Assembly: GCA_965651265.1 (NCBI GenBank)
Contig: CBFGRV010000058.1
Coordinates: forward strand, 1 to 18,904
Source: CBFGRV01 sp965651265
Lineage (GTDB): Bacteria > Bacteroidota > Rhodothermia > Rhodothermales > VXPQ01
Length of the DNA: 18,904 bases
Reading direction: 5' to 3'
This document shows positions 8,139-16,013 of this stretch, in pieces. A model generated the notes under the pieces. The model was given only the letters and a program-made list of their open reading frames with translations. It was not told the DNA's origin and made no database searches. Position numbers and translations under genes: made by a program. Numbering within the stretch: position 1 is the first letter of the stretch; every line of letters begins with the position of its first letter.

Positions 8139-9188
8139 ATGATGGACGTGCGCGGAGCCGTGCGACGGCACGGCATCGATGCACATCTGCCCGTCACAGG
8201 TCCATCCACCCCTGCCATGCAGCCCGCCTCCAGCCGCTCGGCCCCCGAAGGGCGCGAGAGCGGAGCCTTTCTGACCCTCACGCTCGGCGAGCTCAAGCGG
8301 CGTCTCGAGGATTTCGAGCGCGAATACCTCAAAGACAAGAGCGAAGAGACCATCGGCACGTACATGCGCTCGCTGAACGAGTTCGAGCGCTGGTTCGTGC
8401 TGCAGCGCGAGAGCTTTCGGTTCACGGAAGCCGGCGTAGAAAGCTATAAGCGCTATTTGATGGAGACGCGAAAGCTGAGTCAGGTCTCCGTCTCCACATA
8501 TCTCACGGCGCTTCGTCGCTTCTGTCAGTACCTGGTCGATGTAGGTCTATTGGACGAGAATCCGGCACACGCCGTGAAGGGCAACCGCCGGCCCTCGACG
8601 CATTCTCGATCCGTGCTCACCGAGAGCGAGATCGCCACACTGCTCGGCTCCCTCGATGATCGAACCCTCATTGGACGCCGCGACGAGGCCATCGTGTATC
8701 TGATGCTTTACGGCGGGCTCAGCGAAATCGAGATCGTCCGGGCCGACGTGCGCGATCTCGAGCATACCCTTCTCGGCCGCTATTTGCGCGTGCAGGGCAA
8801 GGGCCGCGCCGTCAAGGATCAGCAGGTGCCGATCGATCCGCCTGTTGCAGAGAAAGTGGACGCCTACCTACGCGAGCGTGGCCGCGTGGGTCCGGATGAC
8901 CCGCTATTCGTCTCGCATGGCCGCCGATCCGAAGGCGAGCGGCTAAACACGAGATCCGTTCGCAGTCGAATCAACCAGCTCTTGAGCGGCGCCGGCATCA
9001 AGAGGCGCGGAATTACCCCACACAGTCTGACCCACACCGCGGCCCTGATCTGGTTGAATGACGGGATGGATGTCGCGGAGGTAAAGCGGCGAATGCGCCA
9101 CGGGACGCTTGAGACCACGATGATCCACTTCAAGAAGCAGGGCCTTCTGAAGAGCGATCCGGAGGAACTGAAAAAGCTGCTGACCTGA
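8139..9188 (+). CDS. Tyrosine recombinase/integrase-fold protein lacking catalytic residues
   Basis: The N-terminal part (about residues 45-150, from LTLGELKRRLEDF) is the SAM-like core-binding domain of XerC/XerD-type recombinases. The C-terminal part (about 165-330) aligns with the catalytic domain through GLSEIEIV, GKGRAVK, PHSLTHTAA and MRHGTLETTMIHF. The catalytic set R-K-H-R-H-Y is broken. Ser195 replaces the first Arg, Thr298 the second, and His330 the tyrosine nucleophile; Lys221, His295 and His321 remain (numbered from the ATG at 8139). No tyrosine occurs anywhere in the C-terminal third. The frame is intact and GC-rich like its neighbours, so this is not an obvious pseudogene. It probably binds DNA without cutting it. 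The start is uncertain: ATG at 8139 or 8142, or ATG at 8217, which is closer to the domain. It is not an obvious mobile-element integrase, because it sits among housekeeping genes. Confidence 0.85.
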   Translation: MMDVRGAVRRHGIDAHLPVTGPSTPAMQPASSRSAPEGRESGAFLTLTLGELKRRLEDFEREYLKDKSEETIGTYMRSLNEFERWFVLQRESFRFTEAGVESYKRYLMETRKLSQVSVSTYLTALRRFCQYLVDVGLLDENPAHAVKGNRRPSTHSRSVLTESEIATLLGSLDDRTLIGRRDEAIVYLMLYGGLSEIEIVRADVRDLEHTLLGRYLRVQGKGRAVKDQQVPIDPPVAEKVDAYLRERGRVGPDDPLFVSHGRRSEGERLNTRSVRSRINQLLSGAGIKRRGITPHSLTHTAALIWLNDGMDVAEVKRRMRHGTLETTMIHFKKQGLLKSDPEELKKLLT

Positions 9189-9255
9189 GTGCAGGTCCGG
9201 CTTACCGACTCAGAACCGTCTCCAGGCGGCGTCCTCGACTCCGTCCGGCTCCGTA

Positions 9256-10251
9256 TCAGATATCGGTTCGCAGCGTGAACTGGTGCAGGCCCCCCAGCGA
9301 CGACCACGAATTGAAGGCGTAGTCAAACCGGAATGTGGCGACCTTGATGCCGAAACCGGCGCCCACCCCGGCCATGTCCAATCGGCTCTTCATCTTCAAG
9401 TCCTGATGTCGCCGATGGTTGTAGCCGAAGCGGATCTGAAAGGCATCGCTAAACTGAAACTCCCCACCAAAGGTGACGTGCCGAAACACGTCGCCGACTG
9501 CGTTGCCGGAGCTCGGCTCGTCGCCAATCCGGTTCAGATTGTACCCGGTGACGCTGAGGAACAGGGGGACGTACATCAACCTCCTGGACACCGCCACCCG
9601 CACGTCGAGCGGCAGCTCATCCTTGACGGTGCCGAGTGAGCTCAGCACGACGCCCGCATTGTTGACGGATGCGCTGAAGGTCGTCCGGGATTCCGGCAGA
9701 TGATAGGAGATGCCTACGTCGGCCGCCAGGGCGGAGGCCGAGTAGGCGTCGATTCGCGACAGGAGGCCGGTCAGGCTCGCGCCGTAGGACAGGTGCCCGT
9801 CATCCGTTCGGGCGAACGCGACGGTCAGCCCGGCATCCGACGCGCCGAAGGTGCCAGTGGGCTCTCCGTTCGCGTCATATCCTTCCGTCCTGCCCCATCC
9901 AACAAATCGAACTCCGGTCCCAAACGTGCCCCACCCGTCAACGTGGCGCGCGTATGCCAGAAAGCCCGCATTAACCTCGCCGAGATGATTGAGGTACGAA
10001 AACGATGCCGAGCGATGGACGTCCTCGCTGAGCAGAGCGGGGTTGTAAAACAGCGCATTCACATCCTCACCATAGACTGCAGAGTAGGAACCGGCCAGGG
10101 CCGAAGCACGGGCCGACGGCTCGAGGCGTAGGAACGAAAAGGTCGTCGCGGGGCCGGGCTGAGCAAGGACGGGAACGGCGCACAGCAGGGCCGCCGCGCC
10201 TGCGGCGGACGCCATCAGGATGCGCGCCAAACGAAGTGCTTTGCGAGGCAT
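9256..10251 (-). CDS. porQ: Type IX secretion system protein PorQ-like
   Basis: This is an outer-membrane beta-barrel of the PorV/PorQ group. In Bacteroidota, PorQ is linked to the type IX secretion machinery at the cell surface. Residues 1-31 form a signal peptide: basic start, hydrophobic run, then a likely cut after VLA before QPGP. The mature N-terminus carries the family pattern of TFSFL, SARASALAGS, and a stretch ending DVNALFYNPALL. The rest is alternating beta strands ending in a hydrophobic/aromatic strand (residues FTLRTDI), as expected for a barrel. At 331 residues it has PorQ length. It faces away from secA across a 393-base gap and converges with the recombinase-like gene 67 bases away. 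No other type IX gene is in the window. A generic PorV/UPF0164-type barrel is the main alternative. Confidence 0.82.
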   Translation of the reverse strand: MPRKALRLARILMASAAGAAALLCAVPVLAQPGPATTFSFLRLEPSARASALAGSYSAVYGEDVNALFYNPALLSEDVHRSASFSYLNHLGEVNAGFLAYARHVDGWGTFGTGVRFVGWGRTEGYDANGEPTGTFGASDAGLTVAFARTDDGHLSYGASLTGLLSRIDAYSASALAADVGISYHLPESRTTFSASVNNAGVVLSSLGTVKDELPLDVRVAVSRRLMYVPLFLSVTGYNLNRIGDEPSSGNAVGDVFRHVTFGGEFQFSDAFQIRFGYNHRRHQDLKMKSRLDMAGVGAGFGIKVATFRFDYAFNSWSSLGGLHQFTLRTDI

Positions 10252-10644
10252 GGGTTGGATGGCTAATGCAGGTCCATCGTACGGCCCCGGCCCGGCCGGG
10301 TTCTTGATGGGATTGGTTTATGTACCGCGTACAGTTTGCCGGAGGAGGCGTCCTTCACACAGGGAACGGATGAACCGGCATTGCGTGAGATTGTCGGCCT
10401 CCAGTCATAGGGTTTGTTGCGGATGAACGGGCGCGCCGTTCTGTCATTCGAGTGCCTGGGACGCGGCTTGGTCCGATTCTTGACGCCTGGGGGACGCGAC
10501 GCCGCGAGGCCCACATCCCGCCCCGCCCCTCGATGCATACACCCGCCGCACAGATGGTCACACGGCGCCCGCCGATTGCACGCTATTAGATGATCGATTG
10601 CACGCGTTTTGATGACATTACACGCGTACTGATTTGCACGTGAC
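10252..10644 (+). other. Divergent intergenic region between porQ and secA
   Basis: This 393-base gap must hold the promoters for porQ (leftward) and secA (rightward). I see no credible coding frame and no recognisable structured RNA; the SRP RNA and 6S hallmarks I looked for are absent. It contains a 6-bp hairpin CCCGGC/GCCGGG (10286-10300) in the porQ leader, a 6-bp inverted repeat GAACGG/CCGTTC (10425-10441), and a GC-rich central part. The last 70 bases carry four short repeats next to secA. I could not find a -33/-7 or -35/-10 pair good enough to name a promoter on either strand. Confidence 0.6.
10574..10642 (+). repeat. Four imperfect GATTGCACGCG-like repeats abutting the secA start
   Basis: Copies are GATTGCACGC (10574-10583), GATTGCACGCG (10596-10606), CATTACACGCG (10616-10626) and GATTTGCACGTG (10631-10642). 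The cores are spaced 22, 20 and 16 bases apart, and the last ends two bases before the secA ATG. TGAT precedes or overlaps copies two to four. The array is not translated in the secA frame, which has a TGA at 10630-10632. Such an arrangement suits binding of a repressor or another protein, or an RNA-level control element for secA; the function is inferred. Confidence 0.6.
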
Positions 10645-13600
10645 ATGATAGATTTTTTCCAGTCCCTTTTCGGCGATAAGAACGAACGTGAGCTGAAGAA
10701 GCTCTGGCCCGTCGTCGAACAGATCAATCAGGAATTCGAGAAGCTCGCTTCGTTGTCCGACGAAGAGCTTCGCGGCAAAACGGCCGAGTTCAAGCAGCGG
10801 ATTCGCGAGGCGGTCAAGGATATCGAATCTCGGCAGGCCGAAATCCGTGCCCAACTGCGAGGTGCGGCCGCGACGGCTTCGAACGGGCAGGAGGGTGCGC
10901 CGAGCACGGCTCCAGGCACGAGCGGGAATGGGCAGGCCACCGACGCCGCCGTTGTGGAAAGCGTGGACGGTCAAGATTCCGACGAAGAGGAGCTCTCGCT
11001 GCGCGAGCGCCAGTCCCTCTACGAGGAACTTGACCGCCTCGATGAGCAGTGGCTCGAGGTGGCCGAGGCAACCCTCGACGTGCTTGTTCCGGAAGCCTTC
11101 GCCGTGGTAAAGGAGACCTGCCGTCGGATGGTCGGCAAGCAGTGGGAAGCCGGTGGGTCGACCATCACGTGGGATATGGTGCCTTACGACGTGCAGCTGC
11201 TCGGCGGAATCGTGCTGCACCAGGGGCGCATCGCCGAGATGAAGACGGGCGAGGGAAAGACGCTGGTGGCCGTGTTTCCGCTTTATCTGAACGCCCTTGC
11301 CGGGCGCGGCTGTCATCTCGTCACCGTCAACCCGTACCTCGCTCAGCGTGATGCGGAGTGGATGGCGCCTATCTTCGAATTTCACGGTCTCACCGTCGAC
11401 GTCATCGACAAATACGAGCCGCATTCGGAAGGTCGCCGTGGTGCGTATAGAGCCGACATCACTTACGGCACGAACAATGAGTTCGGCTTCGATTACCTGC
11501 GGGACAACTCGTTCGTCATCGAGCCTGATCAGCTCGTTCAGCGCGGGCATCACTTCGCTATCGTGGACGAGGTGGACTCCGTGCTCATCGACGAGGCGCG
11601 AACGCCACTCATTATTTCGGGTCCGGTGCCGCAGGCGAACGACGATCGCTTCAAGGAGCTCAAGCCCACCATCGAGAAGCTCGTGTATGCGCAGCAGAAG
11701 CTGGTGGCCTCCTTTGCGAGCGAGGCGGAGCAGAAGCTGAAGGAACGCGACGCAGCCCTCGAGGCCGGAGATCGGCGGCGGGCGTCCGAGCTAGAGGAGG
11801 AAGCCGGGCTCGCGCTGCTGCGTGCGTCGCGCGGCTTCCCCCGCAACAAGAAGCTACAGAAGCTGATGCAGGAGCCGGGCGTGGCCCAGCTCAAGCAGAA
11901 GACCGAGTACTTCTACCTCCAGGACAACGCGAAGAACATGCCCTTCGTCGACGAGGCGCTGTACTTCGCTCTCGAGGAGAAGCAGCACGCCATCGAGATG
12001 ACGGAGCAGGGCCGCGAGTTTGCTGCCCGCACCGCCGGCGAAGACGCCGACCTCTTCGTTCTGCCCGACCTCGGTGAGGAGATCGCCTCCATCGAGAACA
12101 AATACAAGGAGCAGCGGGCACGGCTGGAAGAGGAGATCGAGCAGGATGACTCCCTTTCGGAGGAAAAGAAGCAGAACAAGCTAATGAACGACCTCCGACT
12201 CCTGGAGAAGGAGGAGGAGGACGAGAAGCGCCGGCTCTACAACCTCTATTCCGAGCGCGCCGAGAGGCTGCACGCCATCGAGCAGCTTCTGAAGGCCTAC
12301 ACGCTGTACGAGAAAGACGTCGAGTACATCGTGCAGGATGGGCGCGTGCAGATCGTTGACGAGCACACCGGCCGTGTGCTCTCCGGGCGGCGGTATTCGG
12401 ACGGCCTCCATCAGGCCATCGAGGCCAAGGAAGACGTACAGGTTCAGGCGGCGACGCAGACCTACGCCACCATCACGCTGCAGAACTACTTCCGCATGTA
12501 CGAGAAGCTCTCGGGCATGACGGGTACGGCCGAGACGGAGGCGGAGGAGTTCTGGAAGATCTACGAGATGGATGTCGTGGTCATCCCCACGAACAAACCC
12601 ATCGCTCGTGTCGACAAAGACGACCTCGTCTACAAGACGAAGCGCGAGAAGTACCGTGCGGCGATCGAGAAAATCCAGGAGTACAACAAGAACGGACAGC
12701 CTGTGCTCGTGGGTACGACCTCCGTTGAGGTCTCCGAGACGCTCAGCCGGATGCTGAAGCGCGCGGGCATCAAGCACAACGTGCTGAACGCCCGGCGAGA
12801 CCGCGCGAAGGCGGAAGCGCAGATCGTGGCCGAGGCGGGGCAGATGGGCGCCGTGACCATCGCCACGAACATGGCCGGCCGCGGAACGGACATCAAGCTG
12901 GGCCCGGGTGTCCGCGAACGTGGCGGATTGGCGATTCTCGGCACGGAGCGCCACGAGAGCCGCCGCATCGACCTTCAGCTTCGCGGCCGATCCGGCCGTC
13001 AGGGTGACCCGGGCGAGAGCCAGTTCTACGTCTCCCTCGAGGACGACCTCATGCGGCTGTTCGGCTCGGATCGCGTCGCCAAGGTGATGGATCGGCTCGG
13101 CCTGGAGGAGGGCGAGGTCATCACCCACCCATGGGTGAACAAGAGCATCGAGCGCGCCCAGAAGAAGGTCGAGCAGAACAACTTTGCGATTCGGAAGCGG
13201 CAGCTGGAGTACGACGACGTCCTCAATGCCCAGCGTCAGGTCATTTACGACCGGCGCCTGCACGCGCTGAAGGGCGAGCGCTTCCACGGCGAGATCCTGG
13301 AAATGCTGCAGGAAGTCATCGGGAAGATCGTCGAGCGGCATTATGGCGACGGCAACCTCGATGAGATGCGTGCGGAGGTTCTCCGGAAGCTCGCCTTCGA
13401 GGTAGAGATGGACCGCGAGCAGTTTGTTCGCCTCGGGGAGGATGGCGTCGGGCAGTTCATCTACGATCGTGCGCTGGAGTTCTATCGCCGGAAGCGCGAG
13501 GCGCTCGCTCGTCCGTTCGCCGAGGGGATGAAGCAGGTGCTGCAGCAGGATGAGGACAAGCGCCCGTCGCGCGTGTTTGTCGACTTCACCGATGGGCGCC

Positions 13601-14178
13601 GTTTGCTCCGTGCCGTGGTCAAGGTGGATGAAGCCGTGGGCACGCGAGGCCGCATCATCAACGACACGCTCGAACGCACGGCCATGCTCAACATCATCGA
13701 CGAGAAGTGGACGGAGCACCTCCGCGAGCTCGATGAGGTGAAGGAAGGGATCGGGCTCCGGGCTTACGGCCAACGCGATCCTCTCATCGAGTACAAGATG
13801 GAGGCGTTCAAGCTCTTCACCGAGATGCTCGAGGACGTCAACGAGGAGGTCGTTTCGTTCGTGTTCAAGGCCGGACCGCTCGTGAGCGAGCAGGCCGCGC
13901 GGCGACCGACGGCACCGCGGCGGCGACTGGATCCCAACCGGGCGAAGGTCCAGCACGACTCCATGGATCCGAGCTACGGCGTTAAGACGGGCGCTGCCGA
14001 GCAGTCGTCAGCCGCCGAGCGAGATCCCACGACGGCGAAGGAGACCGTGGTCGTCGGTGACAAGATCGGGCGCAACGAACGCGTGACCATCCAGAATCCG
14101 GCGACCGGGCAGACGCAGACGCTGAAGTACAAGCACGCGGAGCGGAAGCTCGAGGAAGGCTGGGTGCTGATCTCGTAA
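10645..14178 (+). CDS. secA: Preprotein translocase ATPase SecA, Bacteroidota type
   Basis: SecA is the ATP-driven motor that pushes unfolded proteins through SecYEG. Walker A is MKTGEGKT (residues 199-206) and Walker B is VDEVDSV with Asp308-Glu309. ARTPLIISG follows Walker B, and NMAGRGTDIKLG (742-753) and RGRSGRQGD (780-788) mark the second motor domain. At 1177 residues it is far longer than the roughly 900 of E. coli. Extra parts are a Gly/Ser/Thr/Asp-rich stretch (about 73-114), a helical charged stretch (about 326-400) and a coiled-coil-like Glu/Lys-rich segment (about 470-545). The C-terminus ends in KYKHAERKLEEGWVLIS and lacks the Cys/His zinc motif that binds SecB and lipid, as is usual in Bacteroidota. 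The start is fixed: an in-frame TGA lies 15 bases upstream. It probably forms an operon with recN. Confidence 0.96.
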   Translation: MIDFFQSLFGDKNERELKKLWPVVEQINQEFEKLASLSDEELRGKTAEFKQRIREAVKDIESRQAEIRAQLRGAAATASNGQEGAPSTAPGTSGNGQATDAAVVESVDGQDSDEEELSLRERQSLYEELDRLDEQWLEVAEATLDVLVPEAFAVVKETCRRMVGKQWEAGGSTITWDMVPYDVQLLGGIVLHQGRIAEMKTGEGKTLVAVFPLYLNALAGRGCHLVTVNPYLAQRDAEWMAPIFEFHGLTVDVIDKYEPHSEGRRGAYRADITYGTNNEFGFDYLRDNSFVIEPDQLVQRGHHFAIVDEVDSVLIDEARTPLIISGPVPQANDDRFKELKPTIEKLVYAQQKLVASFASEAEQKLKERDAALEAGDRRRASELEEEAGLALLRASRGFPRNKKLQKLMQEPGVAQLKQKTEYFYLQDNAKNMPFVDEALYFALEEKQHAIEMTEQGREFAARTAGEDADLFVLPDLGEEIASIENKYKEQRARLEEEIEQDDSLSEEKKQNKLMNDLRLLEKEEEDEKRRLYNLYSERAERLHAIEQLLKAYTLYEKDVEYIVQDGRVQIVDEHTGRVLSGRRYSDGLHQAIEAKEDVQVQAATQTYATITLQNYFRMYEKLSGMTGTAETEAEEFWKIYEMDVVVIPTNKPIARVDKDDLVYKTKREKYRAAIEKIQEYNKNGQPVLVGTTSVEVSETLSRMLKRAGIKHNVLNARRDRAKAEAQIVAEAGQMGAVTIATNMAGRGTDIKLGPGVRERGGLAILGTERHESRRIDLQLRGRSGRQGDPGESQFYVSLEDDLMRLFGSDRVAKVMDRLGLEEGEVITHPWVNKSIERAQKKVEQNNFAIRKRQLEYDDVLNAQRQVIYDRRLHALKGERFHGEILEMLQEVIGKIVERHYGDGNLDEMRAEVLRKLAFEVEMDREQFVRLGEDGVGQFIYDRALEFYRRKREALARPFAEGMKQVLQQDEDKRPSRVFVDFTDGRRLLRAVVKVDEAVGTRGRIINDTLERTAMLNIIDEKWTEHLRELDEVKEGIGLRAYGQRDPLIEYKMEAFKLFTEMLEDVNEEVVSFVFKAGPLVSEQAARRPTAPRRRLDPNRAKVQHDSMDPSYGVKTGAAEQSSAAERDPTTAKETVVVGDKIGRNERVTIQNPATGQTQTLKYKHAERKLEEGWVLIS

Positions 14179-14194
14179 ACATCCAGCTCTTGCC

Positions 14195-15895
14195 GTGCTA
14201 CGTTCGCTCTATGTTCGCGACTTCGCGTTGATCGAGGAGCTGGACGTCGAGTTCGACGCCGGACTCAACATCATCACCGGGGAGACGGGGGCTGGAAAAT
14301 CCATCCTCATAGGCGCTCTCCAGATGATACTGGGTGAGCGTGCCTCCACGGAGTCCGTCCGCGCCGGGGCCACCAAGGCCGTCGTCGAGGGTGTTTTTGA
14401 TGAGGCCGATGACCCTTCCATCCAGGCTATCCTGGAGGAAAACGCCATCGAAGCGGCGCCGTTGATCACGATTCGGCGGGAAATCACCTCACTGCAGAGC
14501 CGCGGCTTCATCAACGACACGCCCGCCACCATCCAACTGATCCGGGAAGTTGCGTCGCATCTCATCGATTTGCACGGGCAACACGAGCATCAATCGCTGC
14601 TCAACGTCGCCTCGCATCTAGGCCTGGTCGACAGTTTTGGACGCCTCGGTGAATTGAGGGCGGATTACGGACGCTGCTATCGTGAGGTGGCCGACCTCAT
14701 CCGGGAACGCGGCGACCTGCGATCGCGGCAACAGGAGATGAAGGAGAAGCGCGAGCTCTATGGCTTCCAGATCCAGGAGATCGACCGCGTTGGTCCGCAG
14801 AGCGGCGAGGAGGAAGCCCTGGAATCCGAGCGGCGCGTGCTCGAGAATGCCGAGCAGCTCTTTGAGTCGACGAGCCGCCTCTACGGATTGCTCTACGATG
14901 GCGAACAATCGGTACACGATCAGCTCGCCCTGGTTCGGGACGAGCTGCGCGACCTCGTGCGAATCGATGCCCGCTTTGAGGATACCCTCCAGGAGATCGA
15001 TTCCGCCCGGATCATCACCGCCGAGGCCGCCAAGTTTTTGCAGGGCTACCAGGCCGACATCGAGTTCAATCCGGAACGGCTTGAGGAAATCCGGATCCGG
15101 CTGGGCGAGCTGGAGCGGCTGAAGCGAAAGTATGGGGGCACGCTCGAATCCGTGCTGGAGCATCGGCGCGCCATCGGAGAGGCCTACGACGTGGTGCAGG
15201 ACGTGGAGGGCGCGCTAAAACGGCTCGACGACCGTATAGCGGAGGCTCAGCAACGGCTATCCGCATTGGCTCGCGAGCTGAGCGACCGCCGAAAGGAGGC
15301 CGCCGCGCGGGTCGAAAAGGCGGTCGAACAGGAATGCACGAAGCTGGGGATGCCCGACGGCCGGTTCGAGATTCGCTTCCGCACGCTTGAAGATCCTGAT
15401 GGATGGATCCATCTGAACGGCCGGCGATTCGCCGCATCGGAGACCGGCCATGAGGCCGTCGAATTCTACATCTCGACAAACCTCGGCGAGGAACCGCGGC
15501 CGCTGGCTCGCATTGCCTCCGGCGGTGAGATCAGCCGCATCATGCTGGCCCTGAAGACGATCCTCGCGAAGCACGAGAAATTCCCGATCCTTGTTTTCGA
15601 TGAGATCGACGTGGGGATCTCGGGAGCCGTCGCGTCGAAGGTGGCGGAGAGCATGCACGAGCTCGCGACGAGCCATCAGATCATCGCCATTACGCACCTT
15701 CCGCAGATTGCGGCACGCGGCGACGTTCACTTCCTGGTCGAGAAATACGTCGATGGCGGGCGGACGAAAACGCGCATCCGGCGCCTTTCGGAGGAGCATC
15801 GTGCCGAGCAGGTGGCCGGCTTGATGAGCGGCGCGGAGGTTACGGAGGCGGCGCTTCGTAGCGCGCGTGAGCTCATGGAAGCCGCGCGACGATAG
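14195..15895 (+). CDS. recN: DNA repair protein RecN
   Basis: RecN is an SMC-like ATPase that acts at double-strand breaks with RecA. It has an N-terminal ATPase half with Walker A GETGAGKS (residues 29-36) and FALIEELDVEF before it. A central charged coiled coil follows (about 150-370). The C-terminal half has the ABC signature SGGEISRIMLAL (from Ser442), Walker B VFDEIDVGIS (Asp469, Glu470), and ITHLPQIAA with the switch histidine. The 566 residues fit the family. The start is a GTG at 14195, chosen because the family N-terminus begins directly there (MLRSLYVRDFALI). It lies only 16 bases after the secA stop, so the two genes are probably co-transcribed. No SOS box can be tested without its own promoter. 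Confidence 0.95.
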   Translation: MLRSLYVRDFALIEELDVEFDAGLNIITGETGAGKSILIGALQMILGERASTESVRAGATKAVVEGVFDEADDPSIQAILEENAIEAAPLITIRREITSLQSRGFINDTPATIQLIREVASHLIDLHGQHEHQSLLNVASHLGLVDSFGRLGELRADYGRCYREVADLIRERGDLRSRQQEMKEKRELYGFQIQEIDRVGPQSGEEEALESERRVLENAEQLFESTSRLYGLLYDGEQSVHDQLALVRDELRDLVRIDARFEDTLQEIDSARIITAEAAKFLQGYQADIEFNPERLEEIRIRLGELERLKRKYGGTLESVLEHRRAIGEAYDVVQDVEGALKRLDDRIAEAQQRLSALARELSDRRKEAAARVEKAVEQECTKLGMPDGRFEIRFRTLEDPDGWIHLNGRRFAASETGHEAVEFYISTNLGEEPRPLARIASGGEISRIMLALKTILAKHEKFPILVFDEIDVGISGAVASKVAESMHELATSHQIIAITHLPQIAARGDVHFLVEKYVDGGRTKTRIRRLSEEHRAEQVAGLMSGAEVTEAALRSARELMEAARR

Positions 15896-15915
15896 CGACG
15901 GGCCATCCCATCACG

Positions 15916-15946
15916 TTGCGCTTCTCTCCCCCGCATAGTACTGTTA
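15916..15946 (+). promoter_or_regulatory. Candidate promoter for the phosphohexomutase gene
   Basis: TTGCGC (15916-15921) and TACTGT (15939-15944) are separated by 17 bases in the 118-base gap after recN. Read as a Bacteroidota promoter, TTG is followed after 20 bases by TACTGTTA, a partial match to the -7 consensus TAnnTTTG. It would give a 5' leader of about 60 bases. The match is partial and found by eye. Confidence 0.3.
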
Positions 15947-16013
15947 CACCTACTCCTATTCACGACGGCCGCTTGCACAACCTGGCCCACGATACATCCT
16001 GCAGTTCCCCTCT

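Noticed and set aside
8139..9188. Recombinase-like gene as the integrase of an integrated mobile element
   Set aside because: It lies among housekeeping genes with no cargo, no att-like direct repeats, no tRNA 3'-end duplication and no change of base composition, and it lacks the catalytic residues.
10252..10573. A structured RNA (SRP RNA, 6S RNA or riboswitch) in the porQ-secA gap
   Set aside because: I found only short GC-rich hairpins and none of the conserved sequence landmarks of these RNAs.
10574..10642. Repeats before secA as a CRISPR array
   Set aside because: Units are about 11 bases, imperfect and spaced 16-22 bases, too short for CRISPR repeats and spacers, and no cas gene is present.
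12181..13956. A 591-codon open frame on the minus strand inside secA
   Set aside because: It is antisense to a well-conserved, motif-complete SecA. Its translation is Leu/Val/Asp-rich with no recognisable domain, as expected from GC-rich codons read backwards.
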